Below, one piece after another: positions 30,260 through 39,171 of a stretch of DNA of 64,000 nucleotides (position 1 is the stretch's first letter; each line of letters begins with the position of its first letter). The position numbers and the translations under genes were made by a program. Source of the DNA: Psychromonas sp. SP041 (GTDB taxonomy: Bacteria; Pseudomonadota; Gammaproteobacteria; Enterobacterales; Psychromonadaceae); NCBI RefSeq assembly GCF_000470315.2, contig NZ_CBRF02000007.1:81711-145710 (forward strand). The letters are read 5' to 3'. The notes beneath the pieces were generated by a model. The model was not told where the DNA came from and searched no databases. It saw only the letters and a program-made list of their open reading frames with translations.

Positions 30260-30964
30260 TTGAAATTTACAGGCAAAAAAGCGGTTTTATTTGATTTAGA
30301 CGGCACTTTAATTGATAGCGCACCAGACCTAGCATTAGCTATTAACCACATGTTAACGAGTATTGGTCGTGAAGAAATTTCACCGACTATTATCCGTTCT
30401 TGGGTAGGAAATGGCGCGAGTATTTTAGTGCAAAGAGGCTTGTCTGGTCAGACTGAAATTGATAAAAATTTAGACCCTGAATTACTAGAAAAATCACTGG
30501 CTATTTTCCTTGATTTTTATGCTAAAAACTTATGTGTTGATACGGTTACTTATCCTCACGTTCGTGCATCACTTAAGATATTAAAAGCGAAAGGTTACCA
30601 ATTAGCAATTGTGACCAATAAGCCGTACGACTTTATCCAGCCTATTCTTGATGGGTTAGATTTAAATGGATTGTTTGAGCTGTTAGTTGGTGGCGATACG
30701 TTAGAAAAACGCAAACCAGATCCACTACCATTGCATTATGCTTGTGAAAAGTTAGGTGTCACGGTTGCACAATGTGTCATGGTCGGTGATTCTAAAAATG
30801 ATGTACTTGCTGCGAATGCTGCGAATATGCAGAGTATCGGGTTAAGTTATGGCTATAACTACGGTGAAGATATCAACGAACATAATCCAGATGTTAGTTT
30901 TGATGATTTTGCTGACATTATTGCGACGCTTTCTGATATCAATGAGTATGAACTAAGCGAGTAA
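30260..30964 (+). CDS. gph: Phosphoglycolate phosphatase
   Basis: A 234-residue HAD-superfamily phosphatase. LFDLDGTLIDSAPDLA (residues 10-25) is motif I with the nucleophilic aspartate, IVTNKPYDF motif II, and KRKPDPLPLHYACEKLG plus MVGDSKNDVLAANAA motifs III and IV. Gph removes 2-phosphoglycolate formed in DNA repair. TTG at 30260 is the start: TAGGAGTTA lies just upstream and the first residues KFTGKKAVLFDLDG fit. Confidence 0.9.
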   Translation: MKFTGKKAVLFDLDGTLIDSAPDLALAINHMLTSIGREEISPTIIRSWVGNGASILVQRGLSGQTEIDKNLDPELLEKSLAIFLDFYAKNLCVDTVTYPHVRASLKILKAKGYQLAIVTNKPYDFIQPILDGLDLNGLFELLVGGDTLEKRKPDPLPLHYACEKLGVTVAQCVMVGDSKNDVLAANAANMQSIGLSYGYNYGEDINEHNPDVSFDDFADIIATLSDINEYELSE

Positions 30965-31000
30965 TTACAGTCTTTTAACATAGATATAAATGGTTTTATA

Positions 31001-32446
31001 ATGACTACGAATGAAATGTCAGATAAAAAAATTGCGATTATCGGTGGTGGTATAGCAGGTGCTTCCATTGCATTGTGTTTAAGTGAAATAGGCTTACAAG
31101 TCGACTTGTTTGAAAAGGGGACGAGTTTAGTTAACGGTCCACCTATTTGTCATCTACATGCTGGTGGGAATTTGTATCGTGAGATTCCTGATAAGCAATG
31201 TATTACGTTATTAAAAGAGTCTATTGAAGCATTACGTCTCTATCCAGATTCAGTGGATTATCGACCAACAGTGGTTGCTATTCCTCAACAGGATGCCGGG
31301 CAACCATTAGATTTATTACCGCGTTTAACGTTATTGCAAAATGAATATCAAAAACTCATTGAACATGACATAAATAATCAAGTGTTAGGTGATCCAACTG
31401 ACTATTATCGTTTATTTGAGCTAGAAGAGTTACAAGCGCTGGCTTTATTAGATGAGAAAAAAGTGCCTGAAACGGCTGAACAATGGATGATTCCATTTGC
31501 CAAACATGTTGATTTATCACTGCTTAAATTTCCTGTGGTATTAGTCCAAGAATTTGGTTGGAATGTATTTCGCTTAGGAGCGACTGCAGCACTTTCGTTA
31601 GAAAAAAATGAATTATGCCAAATACATTTAAATAATAAAGTGACTAAAATAGACCAAGATAAACAACAAAAATGGTCTGTCACCAGTGAAGAAAATGGCG
31701 TAATGAGTACACATGAGTTTGATTATTTGATCAATGCTGCTGGTTTTAAAACCGGTGAAATTGATGACTTAGCAGGTTTTTACCGCCAACGATTAGTTGA
31801 GTTTAAAGCCGCTTATGTGACGCAATGGCAAGGTACAGAAGGATTGTGGCCTGAAGTTATCTTTCATGGCGTTCGTGGTACACCAGAAGGCATGGCGCAG
31901 TTTACGCCTTATGCAGATAACCTAGTGCAATTGCATGGCATGACAGATGAAATAACTTTGTTTGAAAATGGCTTAGTCGCCAATGCTGAAAATAGCTCAC
32001 AACCGAAGTTAGCACCTGAATTGTTACGTAAAATTGATGTTGGTTGGTTGAATCAAGAAATAACCACGCGAGGTCAACGTGCCATTGCACATTTGTCTCG
32101 TTATATTCCGGCCTTTAAAGAAGCGACGGTGACGGGTAAACCATTATTTGGTGCTCAGCAGATCCCCGGTGAAGATGCTAATTTACGTGCAGCGGGTGTT
32201 TCTTTTGAAAACAATAACTACGCGCGTTGTGAAATAGTAAAAGCCTCTTCAGTATTAACCTGTGCTGATGCCTTGATGGAGAAGCTATTTGAAATTGGTT
32301 TTGTTGATAAGAGTGCCATTGGTGCTCGTTTATTTCCAATTACACACTCTATCAGCGACCAAGCAATTACTGAACGCTCTGAGCTTTACACACAACAACG
32401 TGGCTACCCGATAGCATTAGCTTATCGTAATATTAAGCAGTCATAA
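31001..32446 (+). CDS. FAD-dependent oxidoreductase (DAO-like)
   Basis: A 481-residue flavoprotein. IAIIGGGIAGASIALCLSE (about residues 11-29) is the dinucleotide-binding GxGxxG helix and VDLFEKG the following acidic strand. YLINAAGFKTGEI and FGAQQIPGEDANLRAAG occur later. The DAO/glycine-oxidase-like fold oxidises amine or hydroxy groups, but the substrate is not evident. A second methionine at codon 6 could be the true start (MSDKKIAII). No partner genes are adjacent, and it ends with a strong terminator. Confidence 0.75.
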   Translation: MTTNEMSDKKIAIIGGGIAGASIALCLSEIGLQVDLFEKGTSLVNGPPICHLHAGGNLYREIPDKQCITLLKESIEALRLYPDSVDYRPTVVAIPQQDAGQPLDLLPRLTLLQNEYQKLIEHDINNQVLGDPTDYYRLFELEELQALALLDEKKVPETAEQWMIPFAKHVDLSLLKFPVVLVQEFGWNVFRLGATAALSLEKNELCQIHLNNKVTKIDQDKQQKWSVTSEENGVMSTHEFDYLINAAGFKTGEIDDLAGFYRQRLVEFKAAYVTQWQGTEGLWPEVIFHGVRGTPEGMAQFTPYADNLVQLHGMTDEITLFENGLVANAENSSQPKLAPELLRKIDVGWLNQEITTRGQRAIAHLSRYIPAFKEATVTGKPLFGAQQIPGEDANLRAAGVSFENNNYARCEIVKASSVLTCADALMEKLFEIGFVDKSAIGARLFPITHSISDQAITERSELYTQQRGYPIALAYRNIKQS

Positions 32447-32480
32447 AAAATTAAACCTTAAATGATGTAATCAAAAGCAA

Positions 32481-32516
32481 ATCCTATGACTCACAGGTCA
32501 TAGGATTTTTTGTTTC
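32481..32516 (+). terminator. Terminator after FAD oxidoreductase
   Basis: ATCCTATGAC / GTCATAGGAT, a perfect ten-base-pair stem with a six-base loop, followed by TTTTTTG. Confidence 0.93.
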
Positions 32517-32620
32517 TCCATTCCTATCCTTGAATTATCCCTCTCTCGGCACCATTATTAACGCTCAACGCCTAATTTTTAGTTAATGATACGATCACCT
32601 CCTAACATATTGAGTATATT

Positions 32621-34435
32621 GTGAATAATACTTCTGCTGATGACGCCTATCTAGAAAACAAATCTAATCCAAAAGACAAGCTTAAAGCCTTCAATAGTTT
32701 ATTACCTATATTCTCCTTTATAAAACCTTATAAATTAATGCTTTCTTTGGCTCTGCTTGCTTTATTAGTGACGGCCGCTATTAACTTGTCTTTGGGGCAA
32801 GCAGTTAAATCGGTTATCGACAATGGGTTTATTGCAGGCTCAGCGCAACAGTTACAAGCGACTATTTTAGGCTTGGTTTTTCTCGTCGGTTTATTAGCGG
32901 TGGGGACGTTTAGTCGCTTTTATTTAATGTCGTGGTTAGGTGAACGAGTGAGCGCTGATATTAGAAAGGCAGTATTTAATCGCATTGTCACTTTGCATCC
33001 AAGTTATTTTGAAGAAAACAGAAGTGGCGAACTCATGTCACGCTTAACCACTGACACTGCGTTATTACAGTCTATTATCGGCTCTTCATTTTCAATGTCG
33101 TTACGCAGTTTTTTTCTGTTGATTGGTGGGTTGGTCATGTTATTTGTCACCAACTTAAAGCTGTCTTTAGTGGTGATCGTCGCCGTGCCTTTTATATTAA
33201 TACCGATGCTCATTTACGGCCGAAAAGTCAGGGCGTTAGCTGAAACGTCACAGGGTGCCATTGCCGATATTGGCACCTATGCTGGCGAGATCATTCAAAA
33301 CATTAAAGTCGTGCAAAGTTATACGCATGAAGTCAGAGAGCAAATCGCTTTTGGTGAAGAAGTTGAGAAAGCTTTTGTAGTGGCAAAGCGCAGAGTAAAG
33401 CAACGTTCATTTTTGATTGCTATTGTCATTTTCCTCACTTTCGCGGCCATTAGCAGCATGTTGTGGATTGGTGGAATGGATGTGCTTTCAGGTAAAATGA
33501 CCGGTGGTGAATTAGGCGCCTTTGTTTTTTACGCCATTATAGTGGCAACGTCGGTGGCCACCATCGCAGAGGTTTATGGAGAGCTTCAACGAGCAGCTGG
33601 TTCAGCAACCCGTTTACTCGACTTATTAAAAGTAGAAAGTGATATAAAACAACCTAACCAACCGAGTGTGATGAAAGCACAATCCACATCGGCGATTACT
33701 TTTGAACAGGTCAATTTCTCCTACCCGTCACGACCAGATATTCCTGCGCTACAGGATATTAATTTAATGATCCCAGCGGGAAAAACCGTCGCGTTAGTGG
33801 GGCCTTCCGGTGCAGGGAAAACAACACTCTTTGAATTGTTACAACGGTTTTATGACCCGCAGCAAGGCCACATAAAGTTTAATGACACGGATATTACCCA
33901 ACTGGCATTAACTGATTTACGTGAAGCCATGGGTATGGTGCCACAACAACCGATTTTATTTAGCTCAGACGTTTGGCACAACATACGTTACGGCAACCCA
34001 CAGGCGACCGATGCGCAAGTCATCGACGTTGCAAAACGCGCGCATGCCGATCAGTTTATTCATCAATTACCGCAAGGTTACGCGAGTTTCTTAGGCGAGC
34101 AGGGCGTACGATTATCGGGAGGGCAAAAACAACGCATTGCCATTGCAAGAGCGATTTTAAAAGATCCAAATGTTTTATTATTAGATGAAGCAACCAGCGC
34201 GTTAGATGCTCAAAGTGAACACCATGTGCAATCTGCATTGAATGAGTTAATGCAAGATAGAACCACCTTGATTATTGCACATCGCTTATCCACCGTGATC
34301 GATGCAGACTTAATTGTGGTCATGGATAAAGGTAGAATCGTTGACACGGGTGATCATCATTCGTTATTAACCAGTTCACCATTATATAAAAAATTATGTG
34401 ACTTACAGTTTGATAAAAACAATACGAGTCAATAA
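32621..34435 (+). CDS. ABC exporter with fused membrane and ATPase domains (MsbA-like)
   Basis: A 604-residue half-transporter. Six membrane helices lie in about residues 35-325, and the nucleotide-binding domain in about 350-600 with Walker A GPSGAGKTT, Q-loop, signature LSGGQKQR, Walker B VLLLDEATSALD and H-loop AHRL. It would act as a homodimer exporting lipids or drugs. It is not msbA itself by context (no lpxK nearby). Start GTG at 32621, preceded by a weak site. The nearest neighbours are unrelated. Confidence 0.9.
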   Translation: MNNTSADDAYLENKSNPKDKLKAFNSLLPIFSFIKPYKLMLSLALLALLVTAAINLSLGQAVKSVIDNGFIAGSAQQLQATILGLVFLVGLLAVGTFSRFYLMSWLGERVSADIRKAVFNRIVTLHPSYFEENRSGELMSRLTTDTALLQSIIGSSFSMSLRSFFLLIGGLVMLFVTNLKLSLVVIVAVPFILIPMLIYGRKVRALAETSQGAIADIGTYAGEIIQNIKVVQSYTHEVREQIAFGEEVEKAFVVAKRRVKQRSFLIAIVIFLTFAAISSMLWIGGMDVLSGKMTGGELGAFVFYAIIVATSVATIAEVYGELQRAAGSATRLLDLLKVESDIKQPNQPSVMKAQSTSAITFEQVNFSYPSRPDIPALQDINLMIPAGKTVALVGPSGAGKTTLFELLQRFYDPQQGHIKFNDTDITQLALTDLREAMGMVPQQPILFSSDVWHNIRYGNPQATDAQVIDVAKRAHADQFIHQLPQGYASFLGEQGVRLSGGQKQRIAIARAILKDPNVLLLDEATSALDAQSEHHVQSALNELMQDRTTLIIAHRLSTVIDADLIVVMDKGRIVDTGDHHSLLTSSPLYKKLCDLQFDKNNTSQ

Positions 34436-34554
34436 TGGGGGTGATTGAAAGCTTTAACGAAAGCTTTAAATGAGAAAGTAAGACAGCATTATTTATAAGG
34501 ACTATTTGCAGAGGCTGCTCGCAATAATCACTAAGGTTATCTGCCTTTTACTCT

Positions 34555-34716
34555 CTATTTTTTATTATCGGTTGAGGTGTCTGATGCTTGTTCACCACGA
34601 AGTGCTTTTTGTGCTCGTTCATCAAGTGGGACACAGCAACGTTTATTTTCAGGCGTTAACCCCATTTCATCTAACCAATCGCAGTAGGTTTTCCATGCTT
34701 TTTTTATTATGTTCAT
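34555..34716 (-). CDS. Small DUF5363-like protein
   Basis: A 53-residue protein read on the minus strand, starting MNIIKKAWKTYCDWLDEMGL and containing TPENKRCCVPLDERAQ. That pattern matches a family of roughly 50-residue proteins (DUF5363) in Vibrionales and Pasteurellales, function unknown. GAGG lies seven bases upstream of ATG. It is too short for many gene finders, and it is convergent with the ABC transporter. Confidence 0.75.
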   Translation of the reverse strand: MNIIKKAWKTYCDWLDEMGLTPENKRCCVPLDERAQKALRGEQASDTSTDNKK

Positions 34717-35170
34717 AAAACCTCGATTTCTATTAATAATCTATCTACTCGCTGTGCATATAATACAGCGTTATTGCATTCGAAAAACCAATAAATAGTG
34801 ATTATATGCTGTGGAACATATTAGGTTAGTTTGTTGTGGCAGAATTATGTTGGTCGCTAGTTTGAGGTTTTTCTCCAGTAATTTGTTGCTACGACTGTAT
34901 TTCAACTTAATAAAAGCAAAAGATAAGATGTGGCCCCATTGGTATTTCTTAATGTAAGGGCTAAACCCTTAATCCAATAAATTCAGCATGTTTAACCTTT
35001 TAATACCATTTATGACTCAATTTAATCAATTAGTTAATAAAAACAAAATAATCTATTTAATCTCAATAAAATGTAGGCTACTGTCGTTTTTATTTAAATA
35101 AACAGACTGGAAATGAGAAATTCTGCAGCCTCGTTAGGCATTTTAGCATTCAATAATAGGAATTTTACGA
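34717..35170. other. Intergenic region with upstream member of a direct-repeat pair
   Basis: No gene. From 34954 it holds the first of two ~187-base repeats flanking the HEPN gene, including a hairpin TAAGGG/CCCTTA at 34955-34971. The region to the left is AT-rich without recognisable features. Confidence 0.6.
34954..35140 (+). repeat. ~187-bp direct repeat, copy 1 (upstream of HEPN gene)
   Basis: It shares long blocks with 35866-36051, for example TTATGACTCAATTTAATCAA and GAAATGAGAAATTCTGCAGC (Tyr-for-Tyr differences only). It opens with a hairpin (AAGGG-CTAAA-CCCTT) and closes at GTTAGGC just before the gene. Confidence 0.85.
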
Positions 35171-35821
35171 ATGATAGACTTCTTCTCCAATGGACTTGTT
35201 ACTTACTGCCATTCTGTGAATCGAGAGTTGTCGAGGATTGAAAAATACAATAGCTTAATTGAAGACCTTTGGGTTAACAGCACGGTGGATATTGATGACA
35301 AGTATGCAAATGATTTAGCTTACTTAGAAGGTGATGAGAAAAATGATCTTGGCCAAACATATTACTCAGAATTAATTGAAGAAACTATCATTCCATCGAT
35401 AATACATAATCAGTCGATAGTTGTAACATTGTCTTCATTCGTCGAATACTCTTTATATGAATTGTGCATAAAATTGGATCCAGTATCAAAAACTGATTTT
35501 AAATTAGCTAGGAACAAATCCAAGGTTCAGCAGTGCATGGAATATCTGGATAAAGTATTAGGTGTTAGCGATTGTTCTAAATTAGTCGATTGTTATCGAG
35601 TTCGTAACGAAATAGTCCATAATTCAGGTGTTTGTTCGGAAAAATACCATGTGAAACTTACAAAGTTTCCTAGAGAGCAAATAAAAGCACTTGAAGGTGA
35701 CCGAATAGACATTAAATCACTTTTCATTACGTGCTACTTAAAGGTAATTAAGGAATATTTTGAGAGCTTAGATTTAGGTATTAAGAGCTTTATTCGAGCA
35801 TATAACCAAACAAATGCTTAA
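35171..35821 (+). CDS. HEPN-motif protein, possible RNase toxin
   Basis: A 216-residue helical protein not recognised as a named family. RVRNEIVH at residues 143-150 supplies R145-N146-x3-H150, the R-[NHD]-x3-4-H signature of HEPN ribonucleases, in the expected late position after helices containing FVEYSLYELC. HEPN proteins act in toxin-antitoxin, abortive-infection and RNA-processing systems, so RNA cleavage here is inference. There is no adjacent MNT nucleotidyltransferase antitoxin. AATAGGAATTTTACG precedes ATG. The gene stands alone between two copies of a ~187-base repeat, as if carried as a cassette. Confidence 0.65.
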   Translation: MIDFFSNGLVTYCHSVNRELSRIEKYNSLIEDLWVNSTVDIDDKYANDLAYLEGDEKNDLGQTYYSELIEETIIPSIIHNQSIVVTLSSFVEYSLYELCIKLDPVSKTDFKLARNKSKVQQCMEYLDKVLGVSDCSKLVDCYRVRNEIVHNSGVCSEKYHVKLTKFPREQIKALEGDRIDIKSLFITCYLKVIKEYFESLDLGIKSFIRAYNQTNA

Positions 35822-35865
35822 TCGGGTAGCCAGAACAAAGTAGGAGAAACCCAAACATTATTAAC

Positions 35866-36051
35866 GCAAGGGCTAAGCCCTTAACTCAATAAATCCCTCA
35901 TATTTATTCCTCTAATCCCATTTATGACTCAATTTAATCAATTAGTTAATAAAAAAAATAATCTGTTTAATCTCAAGTAAATATAAACTACTGTCATTTT
36001 TATTTAAAATAAACAGGCTGAAAATGAGAAATTCTACAGCCTCGTTAAGCC
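35866..36051 (+). repeat. ~186-bp direct repeat, copy 2 (downstream of HEPN gene)
   Basis: About 85% similar by eye to 34954-35140 in the same orientation. Its opening hairpin is AAGGGC-TAA-GCCCTT, where an extra G-C pair replaces unpaired bases of copy 1, so pairing is kept. It ends at GTTAAGC where copy 1 has GTTAGGC. Confidence 0.85.
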
Positions 36052-36189
36052 TTTGTGAAAGCTTTCTAATATTTCCACCAAATCATCAAAGAAACACTAA
36101 ACAAAGACATTGATAATCTAAAATATATCAACTAAAGTGTCTGAATTTGTAATTGCTTGATTAAATAATGATGGTTGTTCGATTGAAGT

Positions 36190-36213
36190 TAAGTACTAAG
36201 TACTAAGTACTAA
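36190..36213. repeat. Tandem heptamer TAAGTAC
   Basis: Three complete and one partial head-to-tail copies, 35 bases before the effector-like gene start. Such arrays can vary in number by slippage and alter promoter spacing; that role is speculative. Confidence 0.7.
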
Positions 36214-36247
36214 GTTATTGTTATATTTATCTTTAAAGGGATTGAAA

Positions 36248-37210
36248 ATGAGCGAAATAATTTTATGTAATCGCACCTTTAGTGCAAGTACATTTAGAAA
36301 TGAGTGTGGTATTGGGATTGAGCTAGCTTCATCTATTACGTGCCCTAATCCTGATATGATTATCGCTAATAAACCTTATTTATTAAAAAGTGGTAATTCA
36401 TCTATTAGTACTACAACACTAGCAAAACTATCTAAGCCTGCAATTACAAAAAATCTTACGAGTTTATCCTTATCTTTTGGCGGGGATAACCTTGTTGCAC
36501 TTTCTGCTATTTCTTCTCAATTACAAGAATACAATGTCGGATTAATGGGGGCATCAACCAGTGTATACGCTAATAGGATGGGTGGTTTTGTTGGTTCAGT
36601 AAAAAATTATCAATCGGCTTTAATGGAATACCGCCAAGCAGCAACAGCAAAATTGCCATCTAAAATGGCTGCCAAACAAAAAGCAAAAATGGCTTTTGAT
36701 AAAATGCAGAGTAGCTTTAAACAAGAAGTTAAAGTGGTAACATCCCAAGTTAAGTCTAGTCGCGGTACTCCAATGACCAGCTTTAAGAGAGGTACTGATA
36801 TTGCGAGAAGCAGTAGAAGTATTGCTAAATTAGACTTAGTTAACCCTGTTCAAGCCGACAATGTTGTTAAATTTGCTAAACACGCAAAATTCTTAGGCAA
36901 CGGTCTTGCTGTTATTGATTTTGGTAGCCGTGTAGGAAATATTAACAATAGCTATAAAGCAGGTGGAAATTGGGAACGAGAAATGTTCATTGAATCGAGT
37001 AGTTTTGCTGCTAGTGCTGTAGCAGGATCTTTGGTGGTAGATGCAGGGTTAGCAATTTTGATTTTTGCAACACCAGTTGGTTGGATGGGACTTGTTGTTG
37101 GTGGCTTAGCTGTTGCAGGTGCCGCTGCTATAACTTCTATTGCAGTTAACAGTGAGTTTAAAAGTAATAGTGGTGAGTGGTATGACTCTTTAATGACATT
37201 AGTGAATTAG
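36248..37210 (+). CDS. Candidate secreted pore-forming effector
   Basis: A 320-residue protein without a recognised family. I start it at MSEIILCNRT (36248), preceded by AAAGGGATTG; the open frame extends 10 codons further. Residues 1-245 are polar and helical, with a Lys/Gln/Met-rich stretch near 130-170. Residues 251-301 form a long hydrophobic, Gly/Ala-rich hairpin (VAGSLVVDAGLAI ... VVGGLAVAGAAAI) reminiscent of colicin-like and type VI pore-forming toxins. There is no signal peptide. Two bases downstream lies a small two-helix membrane protein, the usual place for an immunity partner. Function is inference from architecture. Confidence 0.5.
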   Translation: MSEIILCNRTFSASTFRNECGIGIELASSITCPNPDMIIANKPYLLKSGNSSISTTTLAKLSKPAITKNLTSLSLSFGGDNLVALSAISSQLQEYNVGLMGASTSVYANRMGGFVGSVKNYQSALMEYRQAATAKLPSKMAAKQKAKMAFDKMQSSFKQEVKVVTSQVKSSRGTPMTSFKRGTDIARSSRSIAKLDLVNPVQADNVVKFAKHAKFLGNGLAVIDFGSRVGNINNSYKAGGNWEREMFIESSSFAASAVAGSLVVDAGLAILIFATPVGWMGLVVGGLAVAGAAAITSIAVNSEFKSNSGEWYDSLMTLVN

Positions 37211-37212
37211 AT

Positions 37213-37587
37213 ATGAGTTTATTTTCACAATTATTAGCTGTTTCTGCGGTTGTTGGTTTTTTTGCGTTAATTTTTTATGTTATTTTTGGTCAAATCACAG
37301 TGCGAAAACTTAGAAAAAATGCAAAAACCAAAGACGCACTTGGAAGTGAGTTGGCAAGTGGGTGGGATATTTTAAATGTGGCTAAAGCATTGGCTCTTCC
37401 GATCTCATGGAGTAAAAAATTTGAGAATAGCCCTTTATCTTTTATGTATGCTAATTCAAGTGTAGTACTTGAATACACCAATAAGCTGGATCGCTTTTTA
37501 GGAATAGTATTTTTTTGGTTATGGCTAGTATCGGGTAGCATGATGATATTTCTGATACTTTTAAAGTACATAGGCGTTTTTTCATAA
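37213..37587 (+). CDS. Small membrane protein, candidate immunity partner
   Basis: A 124-residue protein with two predicted membrane helices, residues 7-27 and 96-120, separated by a basic soluble section. It begins two bases after the stop of the candidate pore-former, so the two are cotranscribed and likely coupled. Immunity proteins to membrane-acting toxins are often of this form. No named family recognised. The gene ends about 50 bases before the IS110-type element, so it is intact. Confidence 0.5.
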   Translation: MSLFSQLLAVSAVVGFFALIFYVIFGQITVRKLRKNAKTKDALGSELASGWDILNVAKALALPISWSKKFENSPLSFMYANSSVVLEYTNKLDRFLGIVFFWLWLVSGSMMIFLILLKYIGVFS

Positions 37588-38061
37588 TAAGGCGTAAAAG
37601 TAGGGTCAAGTCTTGTTTTTTTACCTTTTAACAACAAAGATCTGGACATATATGGACGCTCTCTCGTAGTCAAGACGAGTTAATACAGAACACGAAAATA
37701 GTTTCATGTTCGTCATGCTTTATAATCTTAAATACCTTCTCATTAACTCGCTTGTGATGACTGACTCAATGGGTTTATTGAATAAACCGTTCTGACATAT
37801 ATTCGAGCTATGGATAAATACCATGCTCCTGATGAATTGCGAACCAGAATACCAATGATAAAAAATCAACCAAGCGAACTATAAGTTCGTGTCCTTTGCT
37901 GGTTTCGTTCTGGTTGGCGTGAGCCTTTTCTTTTCATCTTAAAGCGACGGTTAGAGAGAAGTTAATACTTTTTAATTAAGCACTCTCTAGCGACCTAAAC
38001 ACCCATTCAGGCTCATGGCCTTTGTCCACAACAAGTTTCGCTAGAGAGTAAAACGGGTTAA
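37588..38061. other. Non-coding stretch, mostly IS110-type non-coding end
   Basis: After a short unique piece with AGGGTCAAGTCTTG (37602-37616, repeated at 44502-44516), the rest belongs to the mobile element starting near 37636. See the element and its ncRNA entry. Confidence 0.7.
37665..38061 (-). ncRNA. Candidate guide (bridge/seek) RNA region of IS1111-type element
   Basis: IS110-family transposases are known to use a structured RNA from the element's non-coding end to recognise donor and target; in the IS1111 group that end is downstream of the transposase, as here. The segment has hairpins such as CGAACT-ATA-AGTTCG and is nearly identical in the second copy at 43479-43902. Exact RNA ends cannot be read by eye. 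Confidence 0.5.
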
Positions 38062-39090
38062 TCATTGTGTTATTTCTTTTGCTATTTGTGGCGTGTAATA
38101 ACTGTTTTTTTGAAGCAACGTCCACATAATGCGTGCTAGCTTATGTGCCGTGGCAACCGCGGTGCAATTGAAGCTTTTTCGTTCTCTTAATTGGCAAACC
38201 CATTGGTTTAATGCATCTTGCTTTTTACCTGCATGGTTAATCATCGCACGCGCACCATGAATTAATAATGTTCGTAAATACTGGTCACCTCGTTTACTGA
38301 TGCCAGTCATGATGCTTTTATTACCAGAGGCAAATTGTTTCGGTGCAAGACCTAACCACACTGCAAAATCTTTCGCACTAGCAAAGGCTTGCCCGTTACC
38401 GATTGAGGCAATAAAAGCAGAGGCATTGAGATAACCGATACCAGGTATGCTTAGTACAACCTTACCTAAAGGATGTCGCTCTATTTCTGACTTTAATTTC
38501 TTTTCAATTTCTTTAATTCGATTATTTAACAGTGCGTATTCACTATAAACATCGTTAACTAACCATCTCAATGTCTCTGATAATGATTCATCTGAGCATA
38601 AATCAATGAGTTTTTCATTAAATCCCTTATGGCCTACTGGGAAGATAATACCAAAATCAGTGAGTACGCCGCGTAACTGATTACTTGTTGCTATTCGAGT
38701 GCCCAATAATCTTTCACGTAAACGATGCAGTATTAATGCTTCTTGTTGTGCCATGGTTTTAATAGGAACAAAACGAATAAATGGACGGCAAGAGGCTTCA
38801 AAAATAGCGAGTGTATCGTTACTGTCATTCTTATTACCACGTACAAAAGGAGTGACATGTTGAGCCGGTATTAAACCAACATTATGCCCCATAGACTCAA
38901 AGGTACGACCCCAATAATGAGATGAATAACAAGCCTCCATCACCACACGACATTTAATTTGCATCTGCATAAATTCAATCAATTGTTGTCTGTTTAGACG
39001 CTTATTGAATAACGTTTTACCTGTGTTAGTAAATCCCATTACTTGAAAAACATGCTTTGCTAGGTCAATTGATATTGTGCTAAGTTTCAT
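38062..39090 (-). CDS. IS110 family transposase
   Basis: A 342-residue DEDD transposase. The N-terminal RuvC-like domain has IDLAKHVFQVMGF (Asp9), VVMEACYSSHYW (Glu in MEAC) and NKNDSNDTLAIFEA with the later acidic pair. The C-terminal transposase-20 domain has LSIPGIGYLNASAFIASIGN, FAVWLGLAPKQFASG and the conserved serine region GISKRGDQYLRTLLIHGAR. It appears intact, so the element may be active. ATG at 39090 lies beside another ATGGACGCTCC motif. Confidence 0.93.
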   Translation of the reverse strand: MKLSTISIDLAKHVFQVMGFTNTGKTLFNKRLNRQQLIEFMQMQIKCRVVMEACYSSHYWGRTFESMGHNVGLIPAQHVTPFVRGNKNDSNDTLAIFEASCRPFIRFVPIKTMAQQEALILHRLRERLLGTRIATSNQLRGVLTDFGIIFPVGHKGFNEKLIDLCSDESLSETLRWLVNDVYSEYALLNNRIKEIEKKLKSEIERHPLGKVVLSIPGIGYLNASAFIASIGNGQAFASAKDFAVWLGLAPKQFASGNKSIMTGISKRGDQYLRTLLIHGARAMINHAGKKQDALNQWVCQLRERKSFNCTAVATAHKLARIMWTLLQKNSYYTPQIAKEITQ

Positions 39091-39171
39091 GATGGACGCT
39101 CCTTAAGTTAACTATTGATATTACATTAGTTTGGCGCATTGACGCCGTATTGGGGAGCGTCCATCTCATCA

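Larger units (their letters stand above)
35822..36247. other. Intergenic region with downstream repeat copy and heptamer repeats
   Basis: No gene. It contains the second direct repeat (35866-36051) and, at 36190-36213, three to four tandem copies of TAAGTAC just ahead of the candidate effector gene. Confidence 0.65.
37636..39170 (-). mobile_element. IS110/IS1111-type insertion sequence, complete copy
   Basis: About 1.53 kb. The left limit is where similarity to the second copy at 43479 begins; the right limit is where the leader shared with the RAYT remnants begins. Sub-terminal inverted repeats ATGGACGCTC (37652-37661) and GAGCGTCCAT (39155-39164) match each other exactly. The transposase is on the minus strand, and a 425-base non-coding segment lies at its 3' side, the layout of the IS1111 group. 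Confidence 0.8.

Noticed and set aside
34506..34718. A 70-codon plus-strand frame
   Set aside because: Shadow of the minus-strand DUF5363-like gene, which has a good ribosome site and a recognisable sequence.
34990..36050. GTTAGGC and GTTAAGC at the repeat ends as integron attC sites
   Set aside because: They match GTTRRRY, but no complementary RYYYAAC arm lies at a suitable distance in both copies, and the repeats are longer than typical attC. Kept only as an observation under the HEPN finding.
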